DNA of 64,000 nt from Pseudonocardia kunmingensis (GCF_006716445.1 NZ_VFPA01000003.1:62001-126000), one strand, 5' to 3'; shown: positions 1-11,600, counted from the stretch's first letter. Notes: a model not told the origin generated them from the letters alone. Program-made: numbers and translations.

Positions 1-29
1 ACTACATGTCGACCCTGCTCGTCAGCTGA
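1..29 (+). CDS. 3' end of an unseen upstream gene (partial)
   Basis: An open frame enters from the left edge and ends in TGA at 27-29, reading YMSTLLVS before the stop. It lies 14 bases upstream of the helicase start, with the helicase ribosome site (AAAGG) just after the stop, so the helicase may be a distal gene of an operon whose first genes are outside the window. Only nine codons are visible, so the coding call rests on frame and spacing alone. Confidence 0.3.
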
Positions 30-43
30 AAGGTACGAAACGC

Positions 44-3000
44 ATGTCGTCGAACCCCTACGGCGTCAACTTGGCCATCCGCGATGCGTACCTGCGCTAC
101 TTCGACACAGCATTCTGGCTTCGCAGCGATGACCTGATGGCAGAGCGCCGTAAGCTGCTCGAGCGGCAAGGGCGGCTCTTCGCCGATCCGCTCCTCGAGC
201 CGGTGATGCCCTATGACGCGACTGTCCCGTTGCTCGACGTGACTCGTGAGGCAGGGATCTCTGACGTGGCGGCCGAGGTCGTTGGCCGCGCTCTGTTTGG
301 TGCGTTCACTGATGACGACCAGCCCATCCTCCTGCGTAGACATCAGGCAGAGGCAGTCCGATACTCATTGACAAGCGGTGTCCACCGTCCGAACGTCGTC
401 GTGACCTCAGGAACCGGGTCCGGGAAGACCGAGAGTTTCCTTCTGCCTCTACTCCTGAGGCTCGTCGACGAGTCACTCGGCTGGGGCACCCCCACAGCGA
501 TCAACGACTGGTGGCGTCCAGTCAACGCGAACCGCTGGCAGCCGATGAGGGGCACGGGCCGCCCTGCTGCCGTGCGTGCGATCGTCTTGTATCCGACGAA
601 CGCGCTCGTCGAGGACCAGGTCGTGCGGCTCCGGCGAGCCGTCCGGCGAATCGCGGAGCGACGGCCCGAGTCGCAGCTCTGGTTCGGGCGGTACACCTCC
701 GCGACACTCGGTGGCGTTGCCCAACCGCAGGGGACATCCGACGAAGCTGCACGCGTAGCAGAGCAGCTTCGGACTATCGCCCGCGAGTTCGACGATCTCC
801 AGGCCGCGGGGTATGGAGCCGAGAACCTCGCCCAGTTCTCCGACCCGCGGCTGCACGAGATGATGGTGCGCTGGGACATGCGGGTCAGCCCGCCGGACAT
901 TCTGGTCACCAACTACTCCATGTTGAACGCGCTGCTCATGCGTGAGGCGGACACCGCGCTCTTTGAGCGGACCCGTTCCTGGCTCAGCGAGAACGCCGAC
1001 AACGTTCTCACACTCGTAGTCGACGAGCTGCACCTATACCGCGGTACTCAGGGCAGCGAGGTCGCGATGATCCTGCGTAACCTCCTAGCTCGCCTCGGCC
1101 TGGAGGCGGACAGCCCCAAGGTTCGCATCATCGCGACGAGCGCCTCGCTCGATGAAGGAGACGCCAGCCGCGCCTACCTGGAGGGCTTCTTCGGCGCGGC
1201 AAGGGACTCCTTCCACATCACGAGCGGCGAGCCCCGCGCGATCGGCAGTCCGCCGACCCTCACACGGCGAGACGTCCTCGAGGCAGCTGCGACAGGTGCG
1301 TGGTTTGCGAGCGGACCGGAACTCTCGCTCGCCATCGCGCAGGCCTGCTACTCCAAGAAGGAGGAGCGCTACCGCGCCACACCGCTCAAAGCGATATCGC
1401 AGCGCCTGTTTCCTGACGGGGACGGCGGCCCAGACGACGAGCGTGCGCTCGAAGCAGTCCTTGCTCGAATCGCCAGTGACCCGACGACGCGCGAAACGAC
1501 CATCCCACTTCGGGCGCACATGTTCGCAAGGACGGTCCGGGGGATCTGGGCCTGCTCGAACGCAGCCTGTCCCGGTGGCAACCCGGACGACTCCGACCGC
1601 ACGGTCGGAAGGCTACTCGACGTGCCCGCGTCGACCTGCCCTGACTGCGGGTCCCGCGTTCTCGACCTCCTCTATTGCTTCGAATGCGGCGATGTCAGCC
1701 TCGGTGGCTTCGTGGTCGACATTCTTGGACACGATGATGGTGGCCCAGGATGGGTGCTGGGGCCGAGTTCGGTCGAAGTGCCGGCCATGGAGCAGCAGCC
1801 GGTCTTCCGACGGAGGTACGGCGACTACATGTGGTTCTGGCCTGGGCAGAAGCCTGTGCGCGCAGACCTCGAGTGGAGCCATCAGGTTCCGTCACGGACA
1901 AGGCCGGCCAACTTCTCGTTCACGCGAGCGTCTCTCGATCCGCGGACGGGTCTGCTCGCCGCCGATCCCTTCAGCACGGCTGGGTGGATCATGACGTACG
2001 GAGGAGTTCCTGACGCCAGCAGCGATGTTCCGCCGGCGCTCCCGGAGGTATGCCCCGCCTGCGCGCAAAAGGGCTTCAACCGCGAGCTCGAGATCTACTG
2101 GCGGGGCGAGGTTCGGACACCTATCCGCGCGCACACCTCCGGCCTTGCACAGTCGACGCAGGTCTTCCTGTCGCAGATCGTCCGCTCGATGGGAGACGCG
2201 CCGTCGGACGGAAAGACGATCGTATTCACGGACAGCCGTGACGACGCGGCACGGACTGCGGCCGGGGTGGCGCGCAACCACTACCGCGACCTTCTTCGTC
2301 AGCTCGTCAGACAGTCGCTGAACGAGGCCGGTCCAGATCCCATTGAGGTCCTTCGTAAGTCGTCCGTTGACCCGACCTCGTTGAGCGATGACGAGCGGCA
2401 GGTCCTGGAGGAGACGGTTCGGCGCTGGCCGGATCTGCTCGGTCTCGTGACGAAGCAGCAGTACGTCGATCTGACCGCCGAGGAACAGGCGCGCCTGGAC
2501 CAGGCAAAGGCCGAGGGGTCGAGCACATCGGCGCCGACCAGCCTAGCGTCCCTCCGCGAGCGGGTGAGCGGACGGCTCGTGGCTCTTGGTGTGCCTCCAG
2601 CTGGTCCAGCCCCTTCGATGGCACGGACGCCGGATGGCTCGCCCTGGTACGCGGCCTACGACCCACCCGAGAAGGGTCTCTGGACGCGCCTCACCCCCGG
2701 CGACCTCGCAGTGGCTCGGCCCATCTACGCGGACAGGCTCAATCTCGGCCTCGCAGCCGCGCTGTTCGACCGCGCAGGCCGAGACATCGAGTCCGCCGGA
2801 CTCGGGTATGTCGCCCCGGCGACGATCCGGGAGCGCCCCGCTCCGGTCGATCGAGAGCGCGCAAACGAGATCCTCAGCTCATGCATTCGCATCCTGGGGT
2901 CCGCACGGCGATACGTCGGCGCTGAGTACGCCGATGCTCGGCCAAGGATCCCCCAGGTCGTTCGTCTGTACCTCGACAGAGTGAGCGAGCAGCTCGGCGT

Positions 3001-5407
3001 CGATAAGGACGAGCTGGTCGAGTGGGCGAGCGAAGAGCTTCTGTTCTCGGTCGCCTCCGACTGGCTGCTCCAGATCCAGACAGGAAGGGCCCCGCTCGTC
3101 ATCGTCCCAGCGGCGGGACGAGTATGGCGATGCCCGTCGTGCTCCTATCGACACCTGCACCGTTCTGGCGACGCCTGCGCGAACCGCGGATGCCGCGGTA
3201 CAGGGCTCGTCGAAGACAGCCTCGATGGCTTGTCGGACGACTACTATGCCTGGCTTGCGCAGCTTGAACCCCGCCGCCTCGCTGTTGCCGAGCTCACCGG
3301 GCAGACGAAGCCCTTGGACGAGCAGCGCCGTCGCCAACGTTGGTTCCGAGGCGTGCTGTTGCCCGAGCCTCGGGAGAATGTGGTCACCTGTGGCCTCGAT
3401 GTCCTCAGCGTGACGACGACCATGGAGGTCGGCGTCGACATCGGGTCCTTGCGCTCCACCCTGATGGCCAACATGCCACCGCAGCGCTTCAACTACCAGC
3501 AGCGGGTGGGGCGGGCCGGTCGTGCCGGGCAGGCCTTCTCCTATGCCGTCACCGTCTGCCGTGACCGGACGCATGACGACTTCTACTTCAACAACACGAG
3601 CCGTATCACCGGAGACATCCCGCCACAGCCGTTCCTCGACCTCGAACGCGAGCAGATCGTTCGCCGAGTGGTCGCAGCCGAGCTACTCCGGCAGGCTTTC
3701 CTGGCCTGTACGCGGCCACCTGCCTGGGCGCCTCAGGCGATCCACGGTTCGTTCGGGCCGACTGTCGACTGGCCGGGCTACCGCGAGGAGGTGGCTACGT
3801 GGCTTAGTTCTGCGCCGCAGGTCGACCGCGTAGTCGACAGGCTTTGCAGCTACACGGGCCTCTCCAGGAGCGGGATCGCTCGCCTCCGCGACTGGGCTCG
3901 CACGCGCCTTGTAGGGGCGGTGGATGCCGCAGTGGACAGAACGTCGCACCGTCCAGATCAGCTGAGTGAGCTTCTTGCTGCAGCCGGCGTCCTCCCGATG
4001 TTCGGCTTCCCCACGCGTGTGAGGTCCCTCTACGGGAAGCAAGTGAGGCGGCGGTCAGACCTCGACACGGCGGAGATCGCCGACCGGTCACTGGACATGG
4101 CGGTCTCAGCGTTCGCGCCCGGAGCGCAGGTCGTACGGGACGGTGTCCTGCACGTCGCGGCCGGCTTCGCCGCGTACGACATCAAGGGCCACCGTGCAGA
4201 AGCGAAGGATCCGCTCGGACAGGCTCTCCAGGTCGGCCGGTGTCTGGATTGCGGAGCCGTGCTGATCAGACCCTCCGGAGACACCTGCGAGTCTTGCCAT
4301 GGGCCTCTGACGAGGTTCGAGATGTTCCAGCCGCTCGGCTTCCGCACCACGTACAACGCCAAGGACTACAACGACGAGAACGAGTTCAGCCCTGGCGCCG
4401 CCCTACCTGTGGTAGCCATGGCGAGTCCGCCCACGAGTGTCGAGGAGGTCGCGGCACTATGCCTCCGGACATTCGAGCAGGCCGAAGTGGTCCAGGTGAA
4501 CGACAATCGCGCGGCATTGTTTCCGCTAAGGACATTGACCGACGGCTCCGTCATCGTGCCGGATCCGTCTCGCTACCCTCCCAACACCTGGCACATTCCA
4601 AACGGCACGGACCGGGAGCCAGCGGCGATCGGGGAGGTCCGGACGACGGACGTCCTACTCATCGAACTGGCCGGAATTGATGTTCCGGGTGGCGTTGTGC
4701 CCTCGACACCTCAGCAGCTGCCAGCAGGGAAGGCTGCTTTCTGGTCATTTGCCGAGGCTATCCGAAGGGCCTGCCAGGTAGAGCTTGACGTCGATCCGCA
4801 AGAACTCGTGGTCGGGCTCCGAGCCGCCCGACGGCATGATAGCCCTACGTACGACATCTTCGTGGCAGACGCGCTCGAGAACGGGGCAGGCTACGCCGCG
4901 GAGATCGGTCATGCACGGGCCTTCAGCGACATCCTCACGTCGACGCGGCAATTGCTCGATGAGCAGTGGGGCAGCAGCGACCATCAGATCTGCACCGCCT
5001 CCTGCCCGGACTGCCTGCGGTCGTACGACAACCGACGCCTGCACGGCGCCCTCGACTGGCGGCTAGCTCTCGATATGCTGGCGCTGGCCGCCGGTGAGAC
5101 GCCGTCGCTCGCACGATGGCTCGAGCGGGGCATGCATCTCACAGACGGACTACTTGACGACGGCTACGAGTTCGGCCTGAAACGCCGAATCCTCGACGGC
5201 GTACCGGTCCTCATGAACGAAGGAGACGGACGCGCTCTTGCAATCGGCCATCCGCTCTGGCGACGGGAGCCTCATCTGATGACGGAAGCGCAGCGCGAGA
5301 TCGGAAAACGAGCCGCCGACCAGCTCAAGTCGTCGTCCCTGCAGTGGACGGACCCGTATGAGCTGGACCGGCGTCCGCTTGCAGTGCTTCGTCGAGTTCT
5401 CGGCTAG
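44..5407 (+). CDS. giant DEAD/DEAH helicase with DUF1998 C-terminal domain (defence-associated)
   Basis: Probable SF2 DNA helicase/translocase of 1787 residues. Visible motifs: Walker [10 protein letters not shown] near residue 122, motif Ia [15 protein letters not shown]-box variant DELH near 326, motif III TSAS near 364, and [12 protein letters not shown] (motif VI) near 1150. The C-terminus (about 1535-1680) resembles DUF1998, with the Cys cluster [14 protein letters not shown] near 1650. Further Cys pairs near 503-550, 1040-1060 and 1400-1420 suggest several zinc sites inserted between the RecA lobes. It is more than twice the length of MrfA/YprA helicases and resembles a fusion of what DISARM splits into DrmA and DrmB. 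It faces the Vsr/methyltransferase operon convergently. The ATG at 44 has AAAGG about 9 bases upstream. A defence role is inferred from neighbours. Confidence 0.85.
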   Translation: MSSNPYGVNLAIRDAYLRYFDTAFWLRSDDLMAERRKLLERQGRLFADPLLEPVMPYDATVPLLDVTREAGISDVAAEVVGRALFGAFTDDDQPILLRRHQAEAVRYSLTSGVHRPNVVVTSGTGSGKTESFLLPLLLRLVDESLGWGTPTAINDWWRPVNANRWQPMRGTGRPAAVRAIVLYPTNALVEDQVVRLRRAVRRIAERRPESQLWFGRYTSATLGGVAQPQGTSDEAARVAEQLRTIAREFDDLQAAGYGAENLAQFSDPRLHEMMVRWDMRVSPPDILVTNYSMLNALLMREADTALFERTRSWLSENADNVLTLVVDELHLYRGTQGSEVAMILRNLLARLGLEADSPKVRIIATSASLDEGDASRAYLEGFFGAARDSFHITSGEPRAIGSPPTLTRRDVLEAAATGAWFASGPELSLAIAQACYSKKEERYRATPLKAISQRLFPDGDGGPDDERALEAVLARIASDPTTRETTIPLRAHMFARTVRGIWACSNAACPGGNPDDSDRTVGRLLDVPASTCPDCGSRVLDLLYCFECGDVSLGGFVVDILGHDDGGPGWVLGPSSVEVPAMEQQPVFRRRYGDYMWFWPGQKPVRADLEWSHQVPSRTRPANFSFTRASLDPRTGLLAADPFSTAGWIMTYGGVPDASSDVPPALPEVCPACAQKGFNRELEIYWRGEVRTPIRAHTSGLAQSTQVFLSQIVRSMGDAPSDGKTIVFTDSRDDAARTAAGVARNHYRDLLRQLVRQSLNEAGPDPIEVLRKSSVDPTSLSDDERQVLEETVRRWPDLLGLVTKQQYVDLTAEEQARLDQAKAEGSSTSAPTSLASLRERVSGRLVALGVPPAGPAPSMARTPDGSPWYAAYDPPEKGLWTRLTPGDLAVARPIYADRLNLGLAAALFDRAGRDIESAGLGYVAPATIRERPAPVDRERANEILSSCIRILGSARRYVGAEYADARPRIPQVVRLYLDRVSEQLGVDKDELVEWASEELLFSVASDWLLQIQTGRAPLVIVPAAGRVWRCPSCSYRHLHRSGDACANRGCRGTGLVEDSLDGLSDDYYAWLAQLEPRRLAVAELTGQTKPLDEQRRRQRWFRGVLLPEPRENVVTCGLDVLSVTTTMEVGVDIGSLRSTLMANMPPQRFNYQQRVGRAGRAGQAFSYAVTVCRDRTHDDFYFNNTSRITGDIPPQPFLDLEREQIVRRVVAAELLRQAFLACTRPPAWAPQAIHGSFGPTVDWPGYREEVATWLSSAPQVDRVVDRLCSYTGLSRSGIARLRDWARTRLVGAVDAAVDRTSHRPDQLSELLAAAGVLPMFGFPTRVRSLYGKQVRRRSDLDTAEIADRSLDMAVSAFAPGAQVVRDGVLHVAAGFAAYDIKGHRAEAKDPLGQALQVGRCLDCGAVLIRPSGDTCESCHGPLTRFEMFQPLGFRTTYNAKDYNDENEFSPGAALPVVAMASPPTSVEEVAALCLRTFEQAEVVQVNDNRAALFPLRTLTDGSVIVPDPSRYPPNTWHIPNGTDREPAAIGEVRTTDVLLIELAGIDVPGGVVPSTPQQLPAGKAAFWSFAEAIRRACQVELDVDPQELVVGLRAARRHDSPTYDIFVADALENGAGYAAEIGHARAFSDILTSTRQLLDEQWGSSDHQICTASCPDCLRSYDNRRLHGALDWRLALDMLALAAGETPSLARWLERGMHLTDGLLDDGYEFGLKRRILDGVPVLMNEGDGRALAIGHPLWRREPHLMTEAQREIGKRAADQLKSSSLQWTDPYELDRRPLAVLRRVLG

Positions 5408-5454
5408 AGAGTTCCGTGCCGGCTGCTGCCAGTGGGTGCCGCGCGGCACAAGGC

Positions 5455-6027
5455 TCATCGAGCACTGTCTGTTGCCCACGTCGGGCGCCGATGTTGGGCC
5501 GCGTATGAAGCTGCGCTCCAGACGCCCTTATTCTGATGAGGCGAATTCGACGAGGCAAGCTGCCCGGGCGGGTCAGTTCGTGGGGCGGGGGTAGCGGTAC
5601 CGCTCGGGGCGGTTGACTCGCCGGCGAGAGCGGAGCTGGCCGCAGATGCTGGGTCGGCTCGGATGCTGCACTCCCACATTCGGACCACTGTCCAGCCGGC
5701 CTCAGTAGCGAGCGCGGACGAGCGGACATCACGTTCGCGGTTGCGCGCCATCTTCTGTTCCCATAGGAGCGCGTTCGGGCCGGTGAAGGGTGTCTTGCGG
5801 CCGTGGGCGGGGCAGGAGTGCCAGTAGCAGCCATCGACGAAGACGGCGATATTCCGGCCTGGCATCACGATGTCGGGGGTGCAGCCCTTCGCAATCCGTC
5901 GGTGGAGGCGGAATCGCGCGCCAGCGGCGTGGAGTGCCTTACGGAGGAGTAGCTCCGGGCCGGTGCCGGTCTTGCGCCGGCCGCTGAGGTGCCTGCCCGC
6001 GGTCGTGCTGGACCAGGTCTCGGGCAT
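5455..6027 (-). CDS. vsr: Vsr-type very short patch repair endonuclease
   Basis: T:G mismatch endonuclease that protects DNA from mutation where 5-methylcytosine deaminates. The first about 120 residues carry the family pattern: ELLLRKALHAAGARFRLHR, CTPDIVMPGRNIAVFVDGCY followed by WHSCPAH, then the GWTVVRMWEC strand. The ATG lies 2 bases after the methyltransferase stop, so the two are co-transcribed, the usual pairing for Vsr with a C5 methylase. The last about 70 residues are Ala/Ser/Pro-rich with no family match and extend beyond the usual length of about 140; they are probably a disordered tail or read-through after loss of an original stop. Confidence 0.9.
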   Translation of the reverse strand: MPETWSSTTAGRHLSGRRKTGTGPELLLRKALHAAGARFRLHRRIAKGCTPDIVMPGRNIAVFVDGCYWHSCPAHGRKTPFTGPNALLWEQKMARNRERDVRSSALATEAGWTVVRMWECSIRADPASAASSALAGESTAPSGTATPAPRTDPPGQLASSNSPHQNKGVWSAASYAAQHRRPTWATDSAR

Positions 6028-6029
6028 CG

Positions 6030-7127
6030 CTACTCGAACACGGTGGTCTCGCCCATGATCTCGTCGGGATCGTCCTCACCGACGATGGCCTTGACGACCT
6101 TGTAGGCGAGGTAGGGCGGGACGGAGTTGCCGAGCTGGGACTGGATGGCGTTGCGCGACCCGGTCAGCTCGAAGGTGTCGGGGAAGGTGAACAGCCGCTT
6201 GAGTTCGGGCACCCGCAGACGTCGGTTCTCCCAGTGGAACGGCCCGACGTAGGGGCCGGGCTGGGCCTGGATCGTGGGCGAGGGGCGGGCCGGGTCGAGC
6301 TTGAGCAGGAACGACCAGTATCTCTTGCGCCACCCGAACTGTGGGTCGGGATGGCCGCGCTTCTCGGTGTAGTACAGGTAGTTGTCACCCGGGGGGATCT
6401 CGGGCAGGAGGTGGCCGTAGCGGCCGGCGACAGTCTCGGTCGGCTCGGGCTCGGCCACGACGCTGGCGAGGGCCTGGCTGGTCGTGACGTGTGGTCGGGT
6501 GTCGGCGGTGCCGGTAGCGCGTCGTTCCCACTTGCCGTTGTGAGTCGGCTGTGGGTGCGGGTGCAGGGTCAGGCCCTCGCGGACGCCCATGACGAACAGC
6601 CGCGGGCGGGCCTGGGGGACGCCGAAGTCGGCGGCGTTGAGCACGAGCGGGAACGCGGTGTAGCCGGCTTCTTTGATCTCGCGCATTAGCCGGTTGAACG
6701 GGTCGCTGCTGGCCTTGTTCTTGAAGGTCAGCGCGTAGACGTTCTCGAGGATGAACATCCGAGGCTGCGCCTCGCGCAGCACCTTGGTGTAGGACTGCAG
6801 GAGGCTGGCGTCGGGGTCTAGGCCGTCGCGCTTCCAGTCCAGCCAGAACCCCGACTTCGAAAACGGAGTGCACGGAGGGCCGCCGATGAGCAGGTCCGGC
6901 TCCCCAGACTTCATATTCGCCGCGGCGAGGATCTGCTCGGTGGAGACGTCGAGGATGTCTTCCTGGATGACCGGGCGGGTCAGGGTGTCAAAGTTCTTCT
7001 CCATCGTCGCAGCCGCGTCGCGGTCGTGCTCGACCGCGGCCCGGACGGCGAAGCCGGCTTCATGGGCGCCGAGGTCCAGCCCACCGGCACCCGAGAAGAG
7101 CGAGATGGCCTGACCGCGGAACTCCAC
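6030..7127 (-). CDS. C5-cytosine DNA methyltransferase (Dcm family)
   Basis: Transfers a methyl group from S-adenosylmethionine to C5 of cytosine at a specific site. Motif I is ISLFSGAGGLDLG, motif IV GGPPCTPFSKSGFW contains the catalytic Pro-Cys, motif VI is FILENV, motif VIII is RPRLFVMG, and motif X is QLGNSVPPYLAYK, so the protein is complete. The frame is open to 7172, but the GTG at 7127 just before motif I gives the usual family N-terminus and is preferred. It lies between the restriction-like gene upstream and vsr downstream on the same strand, forming an R-M-Vsr cassette. Target specificity cannot be read from the sequence. Confidence 0.9.
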   Translation of the reverse strand: MEFRGQAISLFSGAGGLDLGAHEAGFAVRAAVEHDRDAAATMEKNFDTLTRPVIQEDILDVSTEQILAAANMKSGEPDLLIGGPPCTPFSKSGFWLDWKRDGLDPDASLLQSYTKVLREAQPRMFILENVYALTFKNKASSDPFNRLMREIKEAGYTAFPLVLNAADFGVPQARPRLFVMGVREGLTLHPHPQPTHNGKWERRATGTADTRPHVTTSQALASVVAEPEPTETVAGRYGHLLPEIPPGDNYLYYTEKRGHPDPQFGWRKRYWSFLLKLDPARPSPTIQAQPGPYVGPFHWENRRLRVPELKRLFTFPDTFELTGSRNAIQSQLGNSVPPYLAYKVVKAIVGEDDPDEIMGETTVFE

Positions 7128-7237
7128 ACAGGCATCGTCCCATGCTCGCAGCGGCGCACCGCATCGCCACACCGTGCAGGCGTCGGGTTGTCCACGGCTG
7201 GGTCCGACGGCATCGAGGCTGAGATCGCTGGACGGCG

Positions 7238-8449
7238 TCAGGAGGCTGACGAGGGCTCAGCCATCGCCTGTTCAAGAGTGTCGACCCAAGCATTGGTGAC
7301 GCGCTGTAGGGGTGCGAGCCGGTCAGAGAACTTGGGGTGGCGGTCGAGCAGGTCGGCGCGGCGGTAGCGGAAGGTCCAGACGCCGGTCGGGCCGTAGACG
7401 CAAGCGGCGACGACGTCGAACTGGTCGGGACGGTAGAGCCGCCCGGCCGGGTCGTTCTGGGTGGCCCGGGTCTTCTGGACTTCGACCTTCATGTCGCCGT
7501 TGGCGTAGCGCTGCGGCGAGCAGTTCTTGCACTCGACCCGCACCACGCGCCCGTCCGCCAGGGTCACGTCGAAGTCATGGCGGCCGTCCTCGTCCAGCGA
7601 CGCCACCTCCGCCACGCCAACCTGCGCGTCGAGGCGCTTCGCGAGGTGGTGCTCGGCGACCCCGCCGCGAACAGCGACCGCGAGCCTGTTCCGCTGCTTG
7701 ATCACCTCAAGGATCTCGACGCTGCTCATGTCGAACTGCTGCTCGAGGTCATGCAGGGTCGGCACCGTCTTGGCTTCAGGCAGCGCGGGCTGGGTGGCGT
7801 CGACGGCGGCGGTGAAGCGCAACGACGGGTCCAGCTCGAGATCACTCGCGGTGCGCTCGAGCCGGACGTAGTCGAGCAGCCGCTCAGGGCGGAACAGCAC
7901 GATTGTCTCTAGGCCGTCGCGCGCTCTCGGGGCGTCCCGGCGGGTGCCGCCGATGTTGTCGCGCTCGAACACGTGCCAGCCGTGCTCGCTGTCCAGCGCG
8001 GCCTCGACCTGGGACTGCTTGAACTCCACCGAGATGCCCATCGGGAACGGGTCGTACAGCTGGGGATCGAGGCCGATGAACAGGTCGATGTTGATATGCA
8101 CGCCCAACACGAGGGTCGTGTCGACGCCAGCCAGGTCACGCCCTACGGGATGGGCGCGCTCGGTCCAGGACTGTTGACCGCCGTACCGAATTTGGAGGCG
8201 GTGCTCGTCCACAGGACGGTTCTTCGTCAGGACCTGATTCGCCGTGAACGGGTAAACGACCAGGCCGAGGCGTTCACCGCCGGGCGTCTCGATTCCGAAG
8301 TAGACCGGCGCGCGGTCAGTCCTGCTTGCATAGAGTACCTGACCGCCAGCGCTCTCGACGGCCGCCGACAGCCGCTCGGCCAAGCCTGCGCGCTCCTTCA
8401 TGACCCGGTAGACAGGCGCGTAAGCCCGATCTGCGATGTACTCGTCCAC
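7238..8449 (-). CDS. PD-(D/E)xK restriction endonuclease-like protein
   Basis: Unrecognised 403-residue protein with a C-terminal nuclease core: HDFDVTLADGRVVRVECKNC (about residues 289-308) gives the D...ExK arrangement of PD-(D/E)xK enzymes, with a predicted helix (EVQKTRATQND) after it. The N-terminal 200 residues (EYIADRAYAPVYRVMKERAG onward) have no family I can name. It is the first gene of the cassette with the methyltransferase and vsr. The GTG start has GAAGGA about 7 bases upstream. It could be the cognate type II enzyme or a methylation-dependent nuclease; the sequence alone does not decide. The gap to the methyltransferase start is about 110 bases. Confidence 0.7.
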   Translation of the reverse strand: MDEYIADRAYAPVYRVMKERAGLAERLSAAVESAGGQVLYASRTDRAPVYFGIETPGGERLGLVVYPFTANQVLTKNRPVDEHRLQIRYGGQQSWTERAHPVGRDLAGVDTTLVLGVHINIDLFIGLDPQLYDPFPMGISVEFKQSQVEAALDSEHGWHVFERDNIGGTRRDAPRARDGLETIVLFRPERLLDYVRLERTASDLELDPSLRFTAAVDATQPALPEAKTVPTLHDLEQQFDMSSVEILEVIKQRNRLAVAVRGGVAEHHLAKRLDAQVGVAEVASLDEDGRHDFDVTLADGRVVRVECKNCSPQRYANGDMKVEVQKTRATQNDPAGRLYRPDQFDVVAACVYGPTGVWTFRYRRADLLDRHPKFSDRLAPLQRVTNAWVDTLEQAMAEPSSAS

Positions 8450-8470
8450 GGGACATCCTTCGCCATCAAG

Positions 8471-8498
8471 TCGTTATCACCAAAGGGGGCGCTTCCAA
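8471..8498 (-). promoter_or_regulatory. candidate sigma70-type promoter of the R-M-Vsr cassette
   Basis: On the minus strand TTGGAA (8498-8493) and TAACGA (8476-8471) are separated by 16 bases, about 20 bases upstream of the GTG at 8449. The 200-base gap here is visibly richer in A/T than the flanking genes and is the only sizeable gap between the ATPase gene and the restriction-like gene, so a separate promoter is plausible. Boxes read by eye. Confidence 0.4.
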
Positions 8499-8650
8499 TC
8501 CGGTTTTACGGGCGAGCTGACTACCTACTTTTCGCCGGGGATGGCTCGCCAGTCGCCCCAAAGAGTATGAGTTCGTTGCGGCCCGCGCCTTCGTCACGCG
8601 TCCTCCAGGTCGGCTAGTTGCTCGATATTATGGCCGAGCCTGCGTCGGGC

Positions 8651-11600
8651 TCAGTCCTTCGCCATAAACACCTTCCGCGCCGCCGCCTGCTCCGGCGTCG
8701 ACACGTAGGCCTGCCCCACCGCCAACTGCTCCAACGCAGCCGACATGTCCTGCCCATCCCTCCCCCGCAGGAACCCAGCCACCGTCCGGCTCTGCGGGTA
8801 GTTGCACCGGAACGCGACCTTGGTGCCGGCATTGCTCAGCACGTCCTTGTGGAAGTCGTCCACCCCCTGGCTCGCGACGACCACGGCGACGCCGTACTTG
8901 CGCCCCTCCTTCATGATCTTCGGGAGGGTCACGTCACGGGCCAGGCGGTGGGCCTCGTCGAGGACGACGGCCAGGCGGAGCCGGCCGGTCTGGCCCCACC
9001 GGAACATCTCCCGGTAGACCTTCCGCAGCACGAACGCGCCGGCTGCGATCTGGACCTGCTCCATCAGGTTGTGGATGTCGAGGACGAGGCCTCGCCGCAG
9101 GAGGTCGGCGAAGGTCTCGCCTGGGTCGTCGGTGAAGAGGCCGAAGTCGCTCAGCGGGCGGATGCGAGCGACGACGTTGCGGCCACGGCCGGTGCCTTCG
9201 ACCTCGGCGACGGCGGCGGCGAGCTCGTCCATCGTCGGGCGGCCAGTCGGGGCGGTGAGGCCGCCGTAGCCGTGCTTCTCGTACACCGCGCGGACGCCCT
9301 CGTAGACCGCGTTGCGCTGGATCTCCCCCAGTCCGCAGACGTAGCCGATCACTTCCGACAGCTCCCACGCCGTCTCGCGGTAGCGACGGGGGTTGTCGAG
9401 CTCGAACGGGGAGATCGGGAGGCCTTGAGAAGCGTCGAGGACCGCGGCACCGCCGGCGGGGGCGGCGGCCATGTCGCCGTGGAAGTCCAGGACGAGGGCG
9501 GGCAGGCCCTGTTCGGCGAACGAGTTCAGGATCCGGCGGGTCGTCACCGACTTGCCCTGCCCGGGGATGCCGAGCACGAACAGGTGCGGGCTGCCGGCGG
9601 TGCTGATCCGCCAGCGGACGTCGGCGGCGTGCCGGTCCTGGCCCAGGACGACATCGACCACCTGCGGCAGCGCCGTCTCGGTGCCGGAGTCCGACGCAGA
9701 CTCTCGGGGGTGCGGCGACGGCCGCGGTGGGACGGCACTCGGTCTGCCGGCCTGCCGATCTGTGGAAGACCGGCCGGCGGGCGCCCGATCAATGCCGTGT
9801 GGGGACTGCGGGGACGGCCGAGGCGGAACCGCGGCGGCGCTCGGCCGAATTCCGGAGAGCTGGTCAGCGGAAGCCCAACCGGTGCTGGGCCGGGAGGGTC
9901 GGGGCGGATCGGCGATAGGCCCGGCTTGCCGGTCCTCAGCGGGCCGACCGGCGGGAGACGCTCCCGACGGCGGCTGCGGCGGCCGAACCGCCGCGGCATT
10001 CGACGCGCCAGGCGGCTGGTCCGCCGCGGCCGCGGCGGAGATCGCCCGTCCGGGGCCGGACGGCGGCATCCCCGCACTGTCCGAGGCGCCAGTCGATGCC
10101 GCCGAGGGCCGCACCGCGGGCAGTGGCGTCGTGTCCGAGACCCGGGACGCCGAGCCGCGCCTGTCCGGGGCCGGCCGCGGGTCTGCGGGGCCCGCCCAGT
10201 CCGACGGCTCGGCTCCCGGGGCATCGATGTCAGCCGACGGACGTGCCGCATCCCGCGCTTCCGTTCCCGTCCCGGGACCCGGTGCGGCCGGAACCACCCG
10301 CGGCCGCGGCGACGGCCGCCGCTCGGCGACCGGCTCGACTGCCCGCTTCTCCCGCCGACTCGGCGTGAACCCGGCCGCTCCGACATCCGTGGCGGACAGG
10401 ACGTAGATCGGCACCCCCCGGTGCTCGCTCGGCAGCCCGGCCCGATCCCCGAGGTTCACGACGTACCCGCGCCGCGCGATCTCCGGCACGAGCGCCCCGT
10501 CCTCGATCCGCTCGACCAGCCGTTCGACATCGGTCCGCCGCCGGTCGTCCAGCAGCCCCATGGCGAGGGCCCGGTCGGCGTGGTGCCGCAGGATCCCGCC
10601 GAGCCGGGCGCGCTGCAACTCCGCGTCGATGCGCGGGGGGTCGGTGCGGAAGAAGGTGCTGTGCAGCATGTCGACGGTGGCGTCGAGCTGGTCGACCATG
10701 TCGTCCACGAGCGCCATCGGCAGGGCGGTGGCCCGGCGGGTCTTGACCTCCACGCAGTCGATCCGCACCGTCCGCGCCGTCGTCCGGACGAGCAGCACGT
10801 CGCACCGCCGCACGCCCGCGTCGCCCGAGCGGTGGTCGCCGAAGACCTCCTGGTGGGCGTCCACGGGCACCACGATCGTGCCGTCCAGCTCGCCGCGCCC
10901 GCGCAGGTGCGCCATCAGCACGGCCAGCCCGACGGCCTCGGTGGCCAGGCTCGACCGGGCGACGAGGCGCAGGGCCAGGCGGCCGGACACCACCTGCAGG
11001 TGGTCGAGCACCGAGCGGACCGAGTTCTCCTCGGCCATCAGGTCGAGCCCGCCCATCGCGTCGGCGAGCAGCCGCTCGACCTCGCCACGGTGGGCCGTGG
11101 TGACGGTCAGGCGGGGGCCGAGGCCGTCGAGGAAGTCGGGGGCGTAGTCGAGGATGTACTCGGGACCGCTGGTGTAGACGTCCAGGCCGAGGTTGCGGTC
11201 GAGGGTCAGCACCCAGTCGGCGCGGTCGTGGGCGGTGCGCAGGGACGCCAGCTCGCCCGCGCCGAGGGTGGCGGTCAGCGCGGGCAGCCCCTCGCCCTGC
11301 TCGAGCGCCGCGCCGAGGGCGGTCTGGTAGGCGCGGTGCGCCTCGACGACGTCGGCGGCGCCCTCGCGGTTGCGCGTGCGCAGCGCCGGGGCGGTGCGCC
11401 ACACCGGCGCCTCGGCCGCGCGGCGGGTCGGGGCGGGGGTCAGCAGGTTCCGGAACGACGCTGCCGCGTCTACCGCGCCCGTGCCGTCGACCCGCAGCTC
11501 GGTGACCGCCAGGTCGGACACGACGCCGAGGTGCGCGGCGCCGGTGTCGGTGGCGAGCCGCTCGTGCGGGCGCACGCTCACCCCGAGCGGCGGGACGAGG

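Noticed and set aside
44-7172. Standard DISARM
   Set aside because: Separate drmB and the phospholipase D gene drmC are not seen, and the helicase and methyltransferase are on opposite strands. Genes left of the window could change this.
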